Position numbers and translations under genes: made by a program. Below, one piece after another: positions 33,867 to 45,650 of a stretch of 64,000 nt of DNA. Each line of letters starts with the position of its first letter. Position 1 is the stretch's first letter. The notes under the pieces were generated by a model. That model had not been told where the DNA came from. It was given only the letters and a program-made list of their open reading frames with translations, and made no database searches. Location: contig CM070619.1 of NCBI GenBank assembly GCA_036346255.1, forward strand, positions 34,974,342 to 35,038,341, in the 5' to 3' direction. Origin of the DNA: Ampelocalamus luodianensis. Lineage: Eukaryota; Streptophyta; Magnoliopsida; Poales; Poaceae.

Positions 33867-34742
33867 TGTAGTTGTCCCGATCTTTCGATGAGAAGGATAA
33901 ATTCCAATTGGGTGATGATTAACTCTCACGATCTAGACTACGAACGCAGCACGTACGAACCAAGAAATCGCTGAACTAATCACCAAGTCGTTATCAACTG
34001 TGCCAAAGACTCGATTGACCTGATCACGAGGATCAATTCCTGCAAACAATCGAAGAACAAGCAAGAACGAAGTAACAAGCAATTTGAATTGTAAATATAT
34101 AATTGAGTTCAAAAGGTGGGATTTTGCAGAGGTTCTTTACAGTTGGTCTAGTCGACACAAGCGAAGAACAAGAGTTTTCACAATGGAGAAACTAAGCAAA
34201 CGAAATCCGCTAAACCCTAAGGGCAACAACCACTATGTATAGGAGGGCGAGGTGAAAGAAGGGGGTGGTGGTACTGTTCACATATGAATAGTAACCATAT
34301 AAACAGTACGGGCTGCCTAGGGTTACAAGGCCCATGGGCCCAAGTTCGACTCAAAAACAACCTCTGACTCTTTTGGAATTTGGAGGTGAGACCGGATCCA
34401 TTGGAAAGAGGACAAAATAAGCTTTCAATCAAGTACTCGTGCGCCTCAAACAGAATCTGTATATGAAAGTTATGCACGTTTGAAGTCGGTGCTGTCTCCG
34501 GTGGCCGAATTGGATTGCACAAACTTCTCTTCATGATCAACTCCTAAGTCCCATATTAAAAGAAGATCACATGCATTAGGTAGTAGCATATTCTTATTAG
34601 AAACAAAATGCACTCCTAGAAATGAAGTTACCTGATAGTTCAATTGACGTGCACGAGCTCTTGTGATTGAACCTTGCAAGTGCATAGGTTCAGATCTATT
34701 GTGAGGAGTGTTGGTTGTATGCATGGAGGTGATGTCCTCATC
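33867..34742 (-). mobile_element. Ty3/gypsy 3'-end fragment (pol tail and LTR)
   Basis: The right part (34742-34470) encodes, on the minus strand, GSITRARARQLNYQVTSFLG and NKNMLLPNACDLLL, the pol tail seen also at 62569-63024. Leftward it continues as LTR sequence nearly identical to 61946-62640 and ends at tgtagttgtcccgatc (33867). Sequence identity with the other copy stops at 34742 (gatgtcctcatca), so it is truncated upstream. It lies inside the Tat antisense-gene region. Confidence 0.8.
34237..34247 (-). promoter_or_regulatory. TATA-like box of the fragment's LTR
   Basis: The minus strand reads cctatacatag; the same block is at about 62308-62320 in the related LTR. Confidence 0.4.
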
Positions 34743-35561
34743 AGGAAGAGTTGGGCTAAGATCACAAAAAGGAGATCACGTTAAATTGTGAAAAACAAAA
34801 GATAAATGTTGTTCTTACACTTTTGTCTTTTTATATACCTCTGTGTCCTGGACTTAACCAGGAATTTGGAAGCAACCTTCCCAACGGAAGATTTCTTCGA
34901 CTTCTTCTCTACGACCACGTCTAGTCGTAGCTCGAGTTGAAGGATGGGATCAGCCACGACCACGTTTGGTCATGGGTCTTGAGCAGGAGTAACCTCGTGA
35001 ACCTCCTAACTCTCCGGATGACCGAGACTAGTCTTGACTACCCCAAGAATGGCGCTTCCCTCGACCATGGTTTCTGCTGGCACAATATTTTCCTTCACAA
35101 AAGATATAAAGTCCTTCCAATTTTTCTTTTCTAGTTGCTTGACAAAGCCACGAGAGGTAAAACTACTGCAAAAGATTTCTTGTCATAATAGAAGGGTACC
35201 TTGGCCTTGGGGGCTTTGCACTTAAGAGCTTCGGCTGCCTCGATCATCCTTTCTTTCTCTCAGAGCAGCCATTTTTGCAGCGAATCTCATGAAAGCCTTG
35301 GTCAGATCAGCAGAGCTTGAGCCCGTGCCGTCCTTGTCGGTGACTTTTGTGAGTCATCGCTTTTTAGCAAGAGGAGTGTGGTTCTCTTGAGCTACTGACC
35401 CAACGACAAACAATACAACCTCTTTGTCGCCTTGACGATCCTCCATGCCTACTTTCTAGAGAAGTCAGGAAAAGGAATAATTACTAAGTGGTCGTAAGTT
35501 CTTCTACGACAAGTACCTAGTCGTAAGTCTTTATGCGACTACCTCATGATCGTAAGTTCTT
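34743..35561 (-). pseudogene. Tat antisense gene, middle exons
   Basis: On the minus strand, an exon starting after a tttctag acceptor at about 35455 reads MEDRQGDKEVVLFVVGS, then after a stop SADLTKAFMRFAAKMAAL (about 35310-35250). A second piece, 34963-34800, is lysine-rich (VVEKKSKKSSVGKVASKF). Nearby intron-like sequence contains gtcgtaagt..tacgac inverted repeats (35485-35561). The exon order continues from 50721-51654, interrupted by the copia element. Confidence 0.55.
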
Positions 35562-37329
35562 CTATGTAAAGGGATACGGGTAGGCTACGCTAGCAACAAT
35601 CCAAAAATTCTACCACGTAAACCAGGATGCCAAGCAAGATAGATGATCACAGATCATTACCACCAGACGCGCAGTGCAGCGGAAGTAAAGTCGGAGCAGC
35701 CTAGTCCGACGAAGAACGCGTCGATGTAGTGGTCGTAGAAGATCGTCCAACGTCCTTGCAGTCGATCGTCTCCTCCAGCAACCTCTGCAGTTCCTTGTGA
35801 AGATCGCAGACTGTCCTCAACGCAACAGCGACCGCAGTAGAGCCTCTACGGTATCCACACGTCCAGAGAAGGAACAACCGACACCCGGTGTAATACCTCA
35901 AATTTCCAATTGTAGAGAATATTATTCGAGGGGAAACTTATTTGCTTTCGATTGCATCAAAGTTTAGAGATGGAATTTGGTTCAAATTTTTCTTAGCGCG
36001 TTTGGACTGTGGGGTTTTGGGCTCTTGGGCAGCCCCTAGTGGGCCAAGAGGAGGAGGAGGCACCTGTTGGGCCAGCCTGCCACTTCACTTCCTCTCCTCA
36101 AACCCTAACCCTAGCTGCCCTTAACCCCATTCTCCCCTAGCGACCACCACCCTTGTTGGTGAACACCCTCTCCAAGTAGCAGCCATTTCCTCCACGCCCC
36201 GGCGAAACCACCCAGTCCTTCGCTCCCTTAGGCGCAGCCCTCCTGCTCCCTTTCTCCTTACGCCTCCTTCTCCCCTCCTCAAGCCAAGCTCCACCATTGC
36301 TGCCATCTTGGGAGGTCCAGCAGCTTGGTCGACTACAAGAGGAGGAAAGGAGAAGGGGGGAAAGGGGAGAAAGGAGGAGAAGAAGGTTCCTTGCCGGGTC
36401 TGGTCAGTTTGCTGGAGGTCTTCAAGGTTATTGAGAGATTTCCTCACTGTTTTGTTTGTTTTAGGTTCATATTTTGGCTTAGATTTGTAGATCGAGTTCC
36501 TGCTGTATTTTGAGCAGTTTCTGTCCAGATCTTGTGCGACTGGTCTCTGGTGTTTAGAATTCGAATCTGAGAATCCCACCTCCTAGAGTTACGTGGGATT
36601 CGTTCTTAGCTTTCGTTAGAGTCAAAGATCACTCGATTCCGATTTACGGTTTAAAAGTTATGGTCTTTTTCGTTGCTGCTGTCCAGGAACCCGTCAAAAC
36701 GTACCAGAAATATGAACTGTTAGATTTGAAACTGTTAAGGGACGATTCAGGACTGTCCACCAAAACGAATATTGTAGCATTTTATCTTAGCTTTTAAGAT
36801 TGGTAAAGAACACCCTTTTTGGATCTATAGAACAAAAGTTACACATGTTTTAATTTGACTGTTCAGATTGTTCGTCAGTCTCTGACGGTAAATTTGACCC
36901 GCGTGCCACTTTTTGTTAAAGGCGAAATCTTAGTATCGCGCCAACTAGACTTTTGTAGCTTACGTTCTTAGCTTTCCAGAACGACAAGAAACTTGGGTTT
37001 TGTTAATCCCATCAAAAATTATGATTGTTTCTTTGCTGCTGTCCTGAACAGATTTCTTTTAGCACATTGTCTAGCTCGAGTAGGTCGAGTGTTTAAACTT
37101 GGGTTGGGAAAATGCTGTAGAGCGCTATGAATATTGTCCTGTTAAGCCTATTGTTTGATGCTTAGTATCATTCTTGGTTACCGGTGGTGGTGAACCCGAT
37201 GCTAGCTCGCTTCGCCTTTTGTCTTCGGTCTCACGGTGGAGGCAAGTGCAAGTAGTATTAATGAGTTTTTGTATTTTGCACTTGATGAATGCCATAGTTT
37301 ATTGTTGATGATTGGTGCTTGGTAATGTT

Positions 37330-37540
37330 GATGAGCATGAATACCATAGTTTAATGATGATGTTTTTATGATGATGCTTATGTGATGAAGCTTACATGGA
37401 AATGTTTACATGACGATGCATGCTAATGTTTATGTGATGACGCTACATGGTGGTGTTTACATGAGGATGCTCACATGGCAATGTTTAAATGATGATATTT
37501 ACATGGTAATGGTTTCATGAGTGATGGCAATAATGATGGG
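37330..37540 (+). repeat. atgatg-rich degenerate tandem repeat
   Basis: Roughly ten units of about 20-24 bp built on tttacatgRtgatg occur within the solo LTR. Confidence 0.6.
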
Positions 37541-37627
37541 ACAAGGTGAGTAATGAGACTACCTTGTTAATGATGATAATGATAAATCATGATAATGACA
37601 TTGGACATGTGCATTTGCATCATGGCA

Positions 37628-37775
37628 TTGGATCCCTGTGCCTTGAGGGCACAGGCCTTGAGTATGTATTGGATCCCCGTTATGCATTGGACGGGCTTTG
37701 GTCCCCACACTCGTGGAGTGTGGGCTTTGGATCCCTGTGCCTAGAGGGCACAGGCCTAGAGTATGTATCGACGGA
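37628..37775 (+). repeat. tandem unit carrying perfect hairpins
   Basis: Two copies (about 110 bp apart) of a segment with cctgtgcc-ttga-gggcacagg, and between them ccacactc-gtgg-agtgtgg. Each is a short inverted repeat able to form a stem-loop. Confidence 0.78.
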
Positions 37776-39041
37776 TACACTACTCGGCATTACCGGTAAT
37801 TGCTAAGAAGTGAAGAGATGCATCATGACATGTTCATTGCATTCCTGCATAAGGTTTGGATTTGTGGTACATAATGTTGTTGTTCATGATGGGATTGTTT
37901 ATTCCCTTTGACTACTTATGATGCTATCATAAGAGATGAATTTGTGGTATATAATGTTGTTGCTCATGATCGGATTGTTTATTCCTTTTGGTTGATTATG
38001 ACGCTATGTTATTTGTTGCTATTGCACTTTGCTGAGTCGTAGACTCACTCTTGCTATGTTGTGCTTTCTAGGTACCTTTGGAGGCAGCGGCATGCATGGG
38101 AAGGGGTAGACATGGTGCACGTCACATAAACACAAACTACAATGAATAAACTAGTCCCATTAATCCACAGTTCATATTAATGATAATTGCTTTAGTTTCA
38201 GTTGGTGACCATGCTTCGTGGTGGGTGTTTGAGTGTGATCATGGATGATCCGGTTATGTTCTTAATTCCTTGTGGTTTAAGTTCATTTAATTCTAGTTGT
38301 CGAATTAGAAAGTTCGAGTTGATTATTCGACCATCCTCGTTATTTTTTTTAGGACCTTTGAAGCCTGAGTTGTATCTACTTGCTAATGTATGCCCTTTGA
38401 TTTATGCTTTAGTTGATTAGCATAATTTGGCTGATCTGTGATGATTAGTTTGAAATTGGGTGATTGAAAATATTGATTGATACTATATTAGAATGTTAGA
38501 ACCTCTGGTATAGTCACCTATACAAAGGAAGTTCTGCCAAATTTTAGAGAAATGTCTTAGTTCTAATTAGTTAACATATTACTGTTTGGAAAATGGTTGA
38601 ATTTACTCTGTATTGTTATTGTACAGTAGTCTTTTAGGTAACATCTTGGCTTCGACTTAGCTAGGGTGTTACAGCCGGTGTGCTAGCACCAAGTCGCACG
38701 GGAAAGCTCTCTCAAGAAGATGGCGGCTAGGGTTTCGGTCGAAAACAACTCTCGTCCTCTCTCGCATCACCTATACTAGCCTCAAGCATCTCCTTATATA
38801 GTGCCCCGTGTAGGATTCTATCCGAACAAGTTTTATGAATCGTATTCATACTGCTTTGTTCCATCCCATTAAGTGTGTGACCCGTTAGGTTTATGTGTAA
38901 TCGGTTGTGACTCGGAAACCCTTTCCGACCACGAGTCATAGCGGTCCCAGCAGGACATAACGATTCCCGAATACACACAAATTATATCGGACGAACCTTA
39001 ATGCAATATGATCTACAACTAGGTCCTCATCACTTACGACC

Positions 39042-40320
39042 GATGTCGGCATGGAGAATGCCGCAGGGACAGCTGAAGAAGAAGGATCTCCCACACTCTG
39101 GTAGGTCGGCGCAGGTGTCCACCGAGGTACCGGGTCGATGGAGTAGGTCAACCCAGATCCTCCGTGGGGCGCCAAGACAATCGACGAAGGTGCCAAGGCG
39201 CCGGCGGTAACGCGTGTAGGGACCGCGGTAGGGATCGCGGGTAGGAGCCACAGCCGTCATCTGAACGGTGCCATCAGGACGAGAGAATCCCACCGAAGGT
39301 GTAGACGCCAACTCCCACCGTAGCTTCCCTTGGGATTCTCGCTCGCACACCACATCCTTGTGGTTTTGACCACAAATAGTACATCGCCCCTCCAAGAGCG
39401 GTCACTCCGCTGTCGCGGATCCTCACAACGAAGCACACCAAGCCCGGTCGGGCTTGAAGTGGCGCGCATCGCAGAGCTCCCTCCAGAGAGCTGGTTCGCC
39501 TGCGCTACTACACGTAGGGGCTGGTGACGACGACCTTTGCCTTCTTAAACATAGGGCCCCTGCATGGCCCCTCCTCTCGCTATGACCTCGAGGCTGATCT
39601 CCTCCAGAGGCCTTGCGAGTGTCCTCCGTGTACGCATGCTGCATCTCGATCCCCAAGGCCTGCTCCACCAGGGTACGAAAATCTGTGATCGGAAAGGCAC
39701 CCAGCAGGTGGCGGATCGAAGGCCTAAGCCCCTGACGAAACTGCCTGGCCTTCTCCGCATCATCCCGAGCCACATGTGGGACGAAGCGGACTATCTGATT
39801 GAAGCCCACCTCATACTCTGCCACAGACTGCTTGTCTTGAGTGTATTTGCCCAAGTCAATTTTCATCTTGTCCAGAAAGGTCTCTGGATAGAACCGCCTC
39901 TCAAACTGCCGGACGAACTCCGCCCACGATGGGAGTCCATGTGCAGCCGTGCGAGCAGACTGCACTCCTTTCCACCAGATCTGGGCCTCTCCCTTCAGCA
40001 GTTGCGCCACATAGCGCACGCGATCGGAAGCCACTACCTCAAAAGCCTCCATCTTGTCCTCCACGTGGGATAGCCGCCAGCACCGACAGAGGGGCCGCCG
40101 CGCCGGCCGCCCACTCAACCCTACCCACTCACGAAGTGAGATGCCGCTAACTACTCCAGCTGTCGCAACCTCGTGCACCGAGCGGCATCGCACCGTGGGC
40201 CACCGCCTCGCTTCAAAGCCCTCAACTCTTGCTGCATGGCCCGACCACAGCCAACAGCTCCTCTTGGGTACACCACCGGCCGAGCATCTCGCCTCCTCAA
40301 TCTGCGGTTAGCACGGCGTA
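39042..40320 (-). pseudogene. gypsy gag with CCHC zinc knuckle
   Basis: The frame 40193-39423 shows the chromovirus gag capsid core: KMEAFEVVASDRVRYVAQLL, EAQIWWKGV, SWAEFVRQFERRFYPETF and SVAEYEVGFNQIVRFVPHV. In another frame at about 39390-39350, CTICGQNHKDVVC fits CX2CX3HX4C, with the usual fourth position shifted by one compared with CX2CX4HX4C. A frameshift near 39420 separates the two. It is the best gag remnant of the chromoviruses here, and it is cut at 39042. Confidence 0.82.
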
Positions 40321-40525
40321 GCAAAGACGAACACGGCCACTACCCTTAGGTGGCATTCCCAGCCACCGCAACCCACAAGCAAACAAAACATTATTCTCGC
40401 ACAAGTGAAGCACAAGCAATAAATTAAAGAATTCAACAAGGTATATGCAAGATATGCAAACCCTTCCCCATCCTACATGTGCAAGTGTGTCAATTTTCTT
40501 ACTTCTCCTAGAACCTAAAGCCTAA

Positions 40526-40537
40526 GCTCGATACCAA
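40526..40537 (-). other. primer binding site variant
   Basis: Minus strand TTGGTATCGAGC, one deletion or substitution away from TGGTATCAGAGC, adjacent to the LTR end. Confidence 0.7.
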
Positions 40538-40540
40538 CTC

Positions 40541-42852
40541 AGAACACCTCAGACCCACATTACCTGAATGCTACTTAACCACTCTACAACTAGCCAATAA
40601 TTTCAAAATTGATTATTTCGGCAAGAACTCTAGGCAAGAATCAATAAGCGGAAGCATAAACCACTAAGGGAATAAAGATAACAGAACCAGCCAATAATTA
40701 AACAACCTCTAGCAGATTAATCCAAGTGTAGTCCACAAATGCATCAATAATAATAATTCAACAGAACACTCGTGAATAGCTAGTCATTAGGCTAGTTTCC
40801 TCTCAACTTTATTACAGCATGAAACTATGAATTGAGTGCATTATTGTAGTGCCGCTCTACCCATCCTGTGAATGCTTAAGAATCACCAAAGGGAAAAAGA
40901 AACAACAAGAGTGAGATAAAATCTCAGCAAGTAAATTGAGTAACAGGTTAATCAAATAACAAGCAAGCTACAACACAAATTATATTATTGAATGACCGCA
41001 ACCACATTCCACTATCTCATTCAATTAACCACATGGACCAACATGAGTCCTTCCTCTTAAGATTACAACCATTGGCATAAGTATGCATGTCCTCCATCCA
41101 CAATGCTTAATGCAAATGCATGCCATGCTCCACTGCACCCTTACCCATCAGGGTAAGAGTGTGCATCGTACTACGGCAATGTACGATGTTGTACTGGTAC
41201 GGTCGCGGCCATAAGCGGCGACATCCACAATGCAATGTCATGATATGCTATGAATGATATGATACTCATAAACCACATATGTGTCATCTCCATAAGAGCA
41301 CCAACAAGATTAACTTGTACTACTACCACATAAACACTATGGAAAAATACATCCATGATGCACATTCAGCACATAAACAACCACTTCACGACTACACACA
41401 AGATAGCCAAAATAAAACATTAGATTATTAATTGCTGTTATCACCTCATTTGTAAGTCAACCAACCATGGCAAAATACTCCAAAATACGAGAATCATATA
41501 GATTGCAAGTAGTAGGAACAACCAATTAAACGATAGTAACACTGCTACAATTACTTGCCTTCCACGATGCGACGCGTTAGCCGGCCAAGTTGTTACTCCT
41601 AAACCTGAGGCTTCACCTCCTAAACAGGTAAAATAAATTCAATAAGGACAATATACCCAGAACTACTAATCGGCATTCCACAACGCTTACTTGACGACTC
41701 AAAACGAGATTACAAAGCTGAAACTGAAAAACAACGTTTCCTGCCATATACCGTTTCTGGACAGCAGCACGGTAAATGACATAACTCATGATCTGGAAGT
41801 CAAAAAGAGGTAAACCCAATTTCTGTAGATTCTTAACTGACTAATCAACAATACTCTAGTTGACACGATAATCCAATTCGGCCAAAATATTAGGCTAACC
41901 ATTGTCTGAACTTTCAGTACAGAAACTGCCTACACAATCGAACAGCAAAACTAAAATGACCATAACTTTTAATAGGTAACTCCGAATTGATCGTTCTTTA
42001 TCAATCTGAAAAGGTTATCGAATTACCTACAATAACCTAGTTGGGTGAACTTTCAGATTCTACCAAATTCCCTTTCATATTTTAGGAAATAACTAGACAG
42101 ATTATTCTCGTCAGATTTCTGGCAGCAGATAATAAAATGATCATAACTTTTGACTCAGACCTCGGAATCGAGTGATCTTCGCGGCTACTGAAAGATAACA
42201 ACAAATCCCACATATCTCTAAGAGATGGAATCTTAAAATTCAGCCTCTAAATACACGAAAAAACCCACGCAAGGTACTGGACAGAATTGAATCTTCTGCA
42301 GCCCAACAATTAACCAACAATTCTAATCGGTTTCGCATCTACTAAGGATCAAACAGCGGGGAAGGCATCTCGTTACCCTTGTAGAATCGCTAGAACTCGC
42401 TGAACCAATCCCCACACAAGATCTTCTTCTCCTTCTTCTCCTTCTTCTCCTTCTTCTCTTCCTCTCTTTCTTCTTTCTTGCGCAAGGGACAGCAGCAAGG
42501 GCAGAGGGGAGGCGCAAGGGACAGCACCTTGGGCAGAGGGGAGGTGCAAGGGAGAGGGGAGGGGTCGGCCAAGGGAAAGGAGAAGGGGGCGGCTGCAAGT
42601 GGGAGGAGGAAAAAGGGGAGGGGAGGGGGGCGGCTAGGGTTTGGGGAGGGTGGCCCTCCCCCCCTTTGGCCGGCCACACTAGGCTAGATGGGCCAAGGCC
42701 CAGCCCCAAATGGAAGAGAACAAGCGGAAAAGCCCCTCTCTAAACTTGATTTGACGAATTCTGAAAATAAAATCTTCTCCGAATAAACGATTCTCTACCG
42801 ATTAAATTTAATTAACCCGATTCTAGACTTCACACACTTCTGGACTATTACA
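40541..42852 (-). repeat. 5' LTR of the truncated gypsy element
   Basis: Opens on the minus strand with TGTAATAGTCCAG at 42852 and runs to about 40541 (gaggtgttct). No coding content. GC-rich half near its start; the frames at 42323-42709 arise from a CT-rich microsatellite. Confidence 0.75.
42420..42480. repeat. (ctt/tcc) microsatellite
   Basis: About 60 bp of cttcttctccttcttctcc-type repeats; gives a spurious lysine/glutamate-rich frame on one strand. Confidence 0.9.
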
Positions 42853-43627
42853 TGATCGAACTAAGCGACTTACTCTAGTATTCTCCCTTTGCCTCACGAT
42901 ATCTGGTTTGAACTCCAGGTGAGATAATGTGTCATCCATGGACTGTTCAATATTTTCTCGATCGAGTTGTTGGATAACCTTACGTGGTCGAACACTTTGA
43001 CCACTAGTGGCATGGCCATGTACTTTCTTTATCCGACTACTTCGAGGGGCCCAGAGACATCTCTCCCGTTATGCTAGGAGAGGCAAATCCCATATCCGAC
43101 TAGTCACATCCTCCGCATGTTTCATAGCATACCCGAAAGCTACCTTTATAACTACCCGATTTAGCAAATGCTTGGCAACCCCTAAGAGTGCTATTACACA
43201 TGTAGGGAACCATGCTGATCTCAGGTCTAAGGATTATACATCATCATTGCTTGAGACCAACTAATGACATATAGAATCATAATAATCTCTATAGTGTCTC
43301 AAGGTGGGTCAATCCAACCCCATGTTCTCTAACATGTGTTTACATTATTGATTCGATATCCCTATATCCATAACCGGTGAAACATGATCATCAATCAATA
43401 CATGTACTGGTCGTAGTATCACTGATGTTCCGATCAGTGACATTCGACCAGGGATACTTTTAGAACGACATCATATGAGTCGAAGAGTTTCACCAACAAG
43501 TCACATACTCGTTGATCTTCAGAACTAACGATTCATTCAAGGAACAGAATAACATTTATTCAAGAAATCATAAACATAGACGTGATACAATCATCTCTAT
43601 GATTGCCTCTAGGGCATATCACCAACA

Positions 43628-43640
43628 ATCTCCCACTTGC
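43628..43640 (-). other. copia polypurine tract
   Basis: Minus strand gcaagtgggagat, directly before the LTR start TGTTGGTGATATG. Confidence 0.9.
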
Positions 43641-43647
43641 ACTAGAG

Positions 43648-44050
43648 TCAATCATATAGGTATCGAATACCCATACCTCTTGTGTGCGCCTCATGCTTAG
43701 GTTGCGGGAGAGGTTTTATCAACGGATCAACAATATTCAAATCCGTGTGCACTTTGCATATCTTCACATCACCTCTCTCAACGATCTCACGAATAATGTG
43801 ATATCGCCGAAGCATATGCTTGGACTTTTGATGCGATCTAGGCTCCTTAGCATGTGCAATGGCCCCACTATTATCACAATAGAGGTCCATTGGACTGGAA
43901 GCACTTGAAACCACACCCAGCTCATTAATGAACCTTTTAATCCATACGGCCTCTTTCGCAGCTTCCGAAGCCGCAATGTACTCAGCCTCTGTTGTGGAAT
44001 CAGCAACCGTTCCCTGCTTGGAACTTTTCCACCATCGCTCCTCCATTTAA
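43648..44050 (-). pseudogene. copia RNase H
   Basis: Reads KSSKQGTVADSTTEAEYIAA, then KEAVWIKRFINELG and LYCDNSGAIAHAKEP, the copia RNase H with its acidic positions E (TEAEY) and D (YCDNSGA). HQKSKHMLRRYHIIRE and the end KPLPQPKHEAH complete the domain. A frameshift near 44045 separates it from RT (the preceding frame ends FCLNGGAM...). The protein ends about 20 bp before the purine tract, as usual. Confidence 0.92.
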
Positions 44051-45650
44051 ACAAAACACAAACCCTGATTGCGATCTGAAATCATCCTTGTCGGTTTGGA
44101 AGCTAGCATCGGTGTAACCATTTACGACCAGCTCTTCCTCACCACCAAATACAAAGAATGCATCCTTAGTCCTTCTCAAGTACTTAAGGATATTCTTGAC
44201 TGCTATCCAGTGACTTTCACCTGGATCTGACTGATACCTGCTTGAAACACTTAGAGCATACGACACATCTGGTCGTGTACACAACATGTCATACATGATA
44301 GATCCTATAGCCGAAGCATATGGAATTTTACTCATTTTGTCTCGCTCATCAGTGGTCGTGGGGCACTGAGTCTTGCTAAGATTAATACCATGTGACATGG
44401 GCAAGAAACCCCTTTTGGAATCTTGCAAGTTGAACTGTTTCAACACCTTGTCAATGTACATGTCTTGGCTTAATCCAATTAGCCTGTTATATCTATCTCT
44501 ATAGATCCTTATACCAAGAATATATGCTGCATCTCTTAAATCTTTCATTGAGAAACTATTTCTTAATGAAGTTTTAACAGATTCAAGCATTGGAATATCA
44601 TTTCCGACCAGTAGTATGTCATCCACATACAAGATCAAAAACACAAGCTTGCTCCCACTAACCTTCTTATAAACACAAGGTTCTTCTTCGTTCTTGATGA
44701 AGTCAAACCCTTTGACCACTTCATTAAAACGAATGTTCCAACTCTGAGATGCTTGCTTTAATCCATAGATGGACTTCTTAAGCTTGCATACCTTTCTAGC
44801 TTCCTTTGGATCGACAAAACCCTCAGGTTGTGTCATGTACACATCCTCACTTAGGTTTCCATTTAGGAAAGTCGTTTTGACATCCATCTGTCATATCTCA
44901 TAATCGAAATATGCAGCAATAGCTAGAATGATCCGGATAGACTTAAGCATAGCGACAGGAGAGAATGTTTCATCATAATCAACACCTTGAATTTGTTTGA
45001 AATCCTTCGCAACCAGTCGTGCCTTATGAATGTGAACCTTTCCATCCATATCTATCTTTTTCTTAAAAATCCACTTGCACTCAATGGTTTTAACACCATC
45101 AGGTGCATCAACCAAGTTCCAAACTTGATTGTCATACATGGACTTCATTTCGGATCTCATGGCCTCAAGCCATGACTCAGAGTTTGGGTCTACCATTGCT
45201 TCGGAATAAGTATTAGGCTCATCATTATTCAATAATAAAACGTCATGCCCATACCTTACAGGCAATTGACGTGGCCTTTTAGATCTACGTGGGGCTGATG
45301 CTTCATCTACAGGTTCAACAACATTTTGTTCATCCTGTAGAGGCTCAGCAGGAGTTGAAATATTTTTGGATGTTTCCCGAATTTCTTCGAGTTGCACCTT
45401 ACTCCCACTGACTCCTTTGGAAAGAAACTCTTTCTCCAAGAAGACACCATTACGGGCAACAAACACTTTGTTTTCATCCCGCTTATAAAAATAATATCCT
45501 TTAGTTTCCTTCGGATACCCCACAAAGAAGCACTTATCAGATTTGGGTGTGAGTTTATCAGACGTCAAACGTTTGACATATGCCTCACAACCCCATACCT
45601 TGAGAAAAGACAAACCAGGACACTTCCCGGTCCATATCTCATATGGTGTC
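44000..45650 (-). pseudogene. copia reverse transcriptase with upstream linker
   Basis: 45613-44894 begins with the end of integrase (LKVWGCEAYVKRL) and continues to the RT start (WLEAMRSEMKSMYDNQVWNL, KARLVAKDFKQIQGVDYDET). A TGA at 44891-44893 replaces the tryptophan before QMDVKTTFLNG. The frame 44887-44000 then carries QPEGFV, YGLKQASQSW, and LILYVDDILLVGND with the catalytic YVDD. Apart from the stop and the final frameshift, the RT is complete and its motifs intact. Confidence 0.93.

Larger units (their letters stand above)
35889..38673 (+). mobile_element. solo LTR, unrelated family (2785 bp), inside the copia LTR
   Basis: Begins TGTAATACCTC and ends GGGTGTTACA, flanked by cccgg (35884-35888) and gccgg (38674-38678), a target duplication with one mismatch. 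A GC-rich first half and gctgagtcgtagactcac near 38032 suggest plus orientation. No coding content; frame 36121-36579 is in the GC-rich part and unsupported. Probably a Ty3/gypsy Tekay-like LTR. Confidence 0.85.
39042..42852 (-). mobile_element. truncated gypsy element: 5' LTR, primer site and gag
   Basis: On the minus strand, an LTR (42852 down to about 40541), a primer site and a gag remnant follow in order, but pol and the 3' LTR are absent. The left end (39042) abuts copia LTR sequence directly and 135 bp of the copia LTR (equivalent to 49677-49811) are gone, so a deletion removed the rest of the element together with adjacent host sequence. Confidence 0.85.
35567..43627 (-). repeat. copia 3' LTR, split in three pieces
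   Basis: Native pieces are 35567-35888, 38679-39041 and 42853-43627. Together with 135 bp missing at the second insertion they add up to the 1595-bp length of the intact partner LTR at 48996-50590. A TATA box (ccttatatag, minus strand) is retained near 38793-38802. Confidence 0.92.

Noticed and set aside
36121..36579. 152-codon minus-strand frame
   Set aside because: GC-rich part of the 2.8-kb solo LTR; low-complexity proline/arginine/glycine content, no family resemblance.
42323..42709. Lysine/arginine-rich minus-strand frames
   Set aside because: Product of the ctt/tcc microsatellite and neighbouring G-rich sequence inside an LTR.
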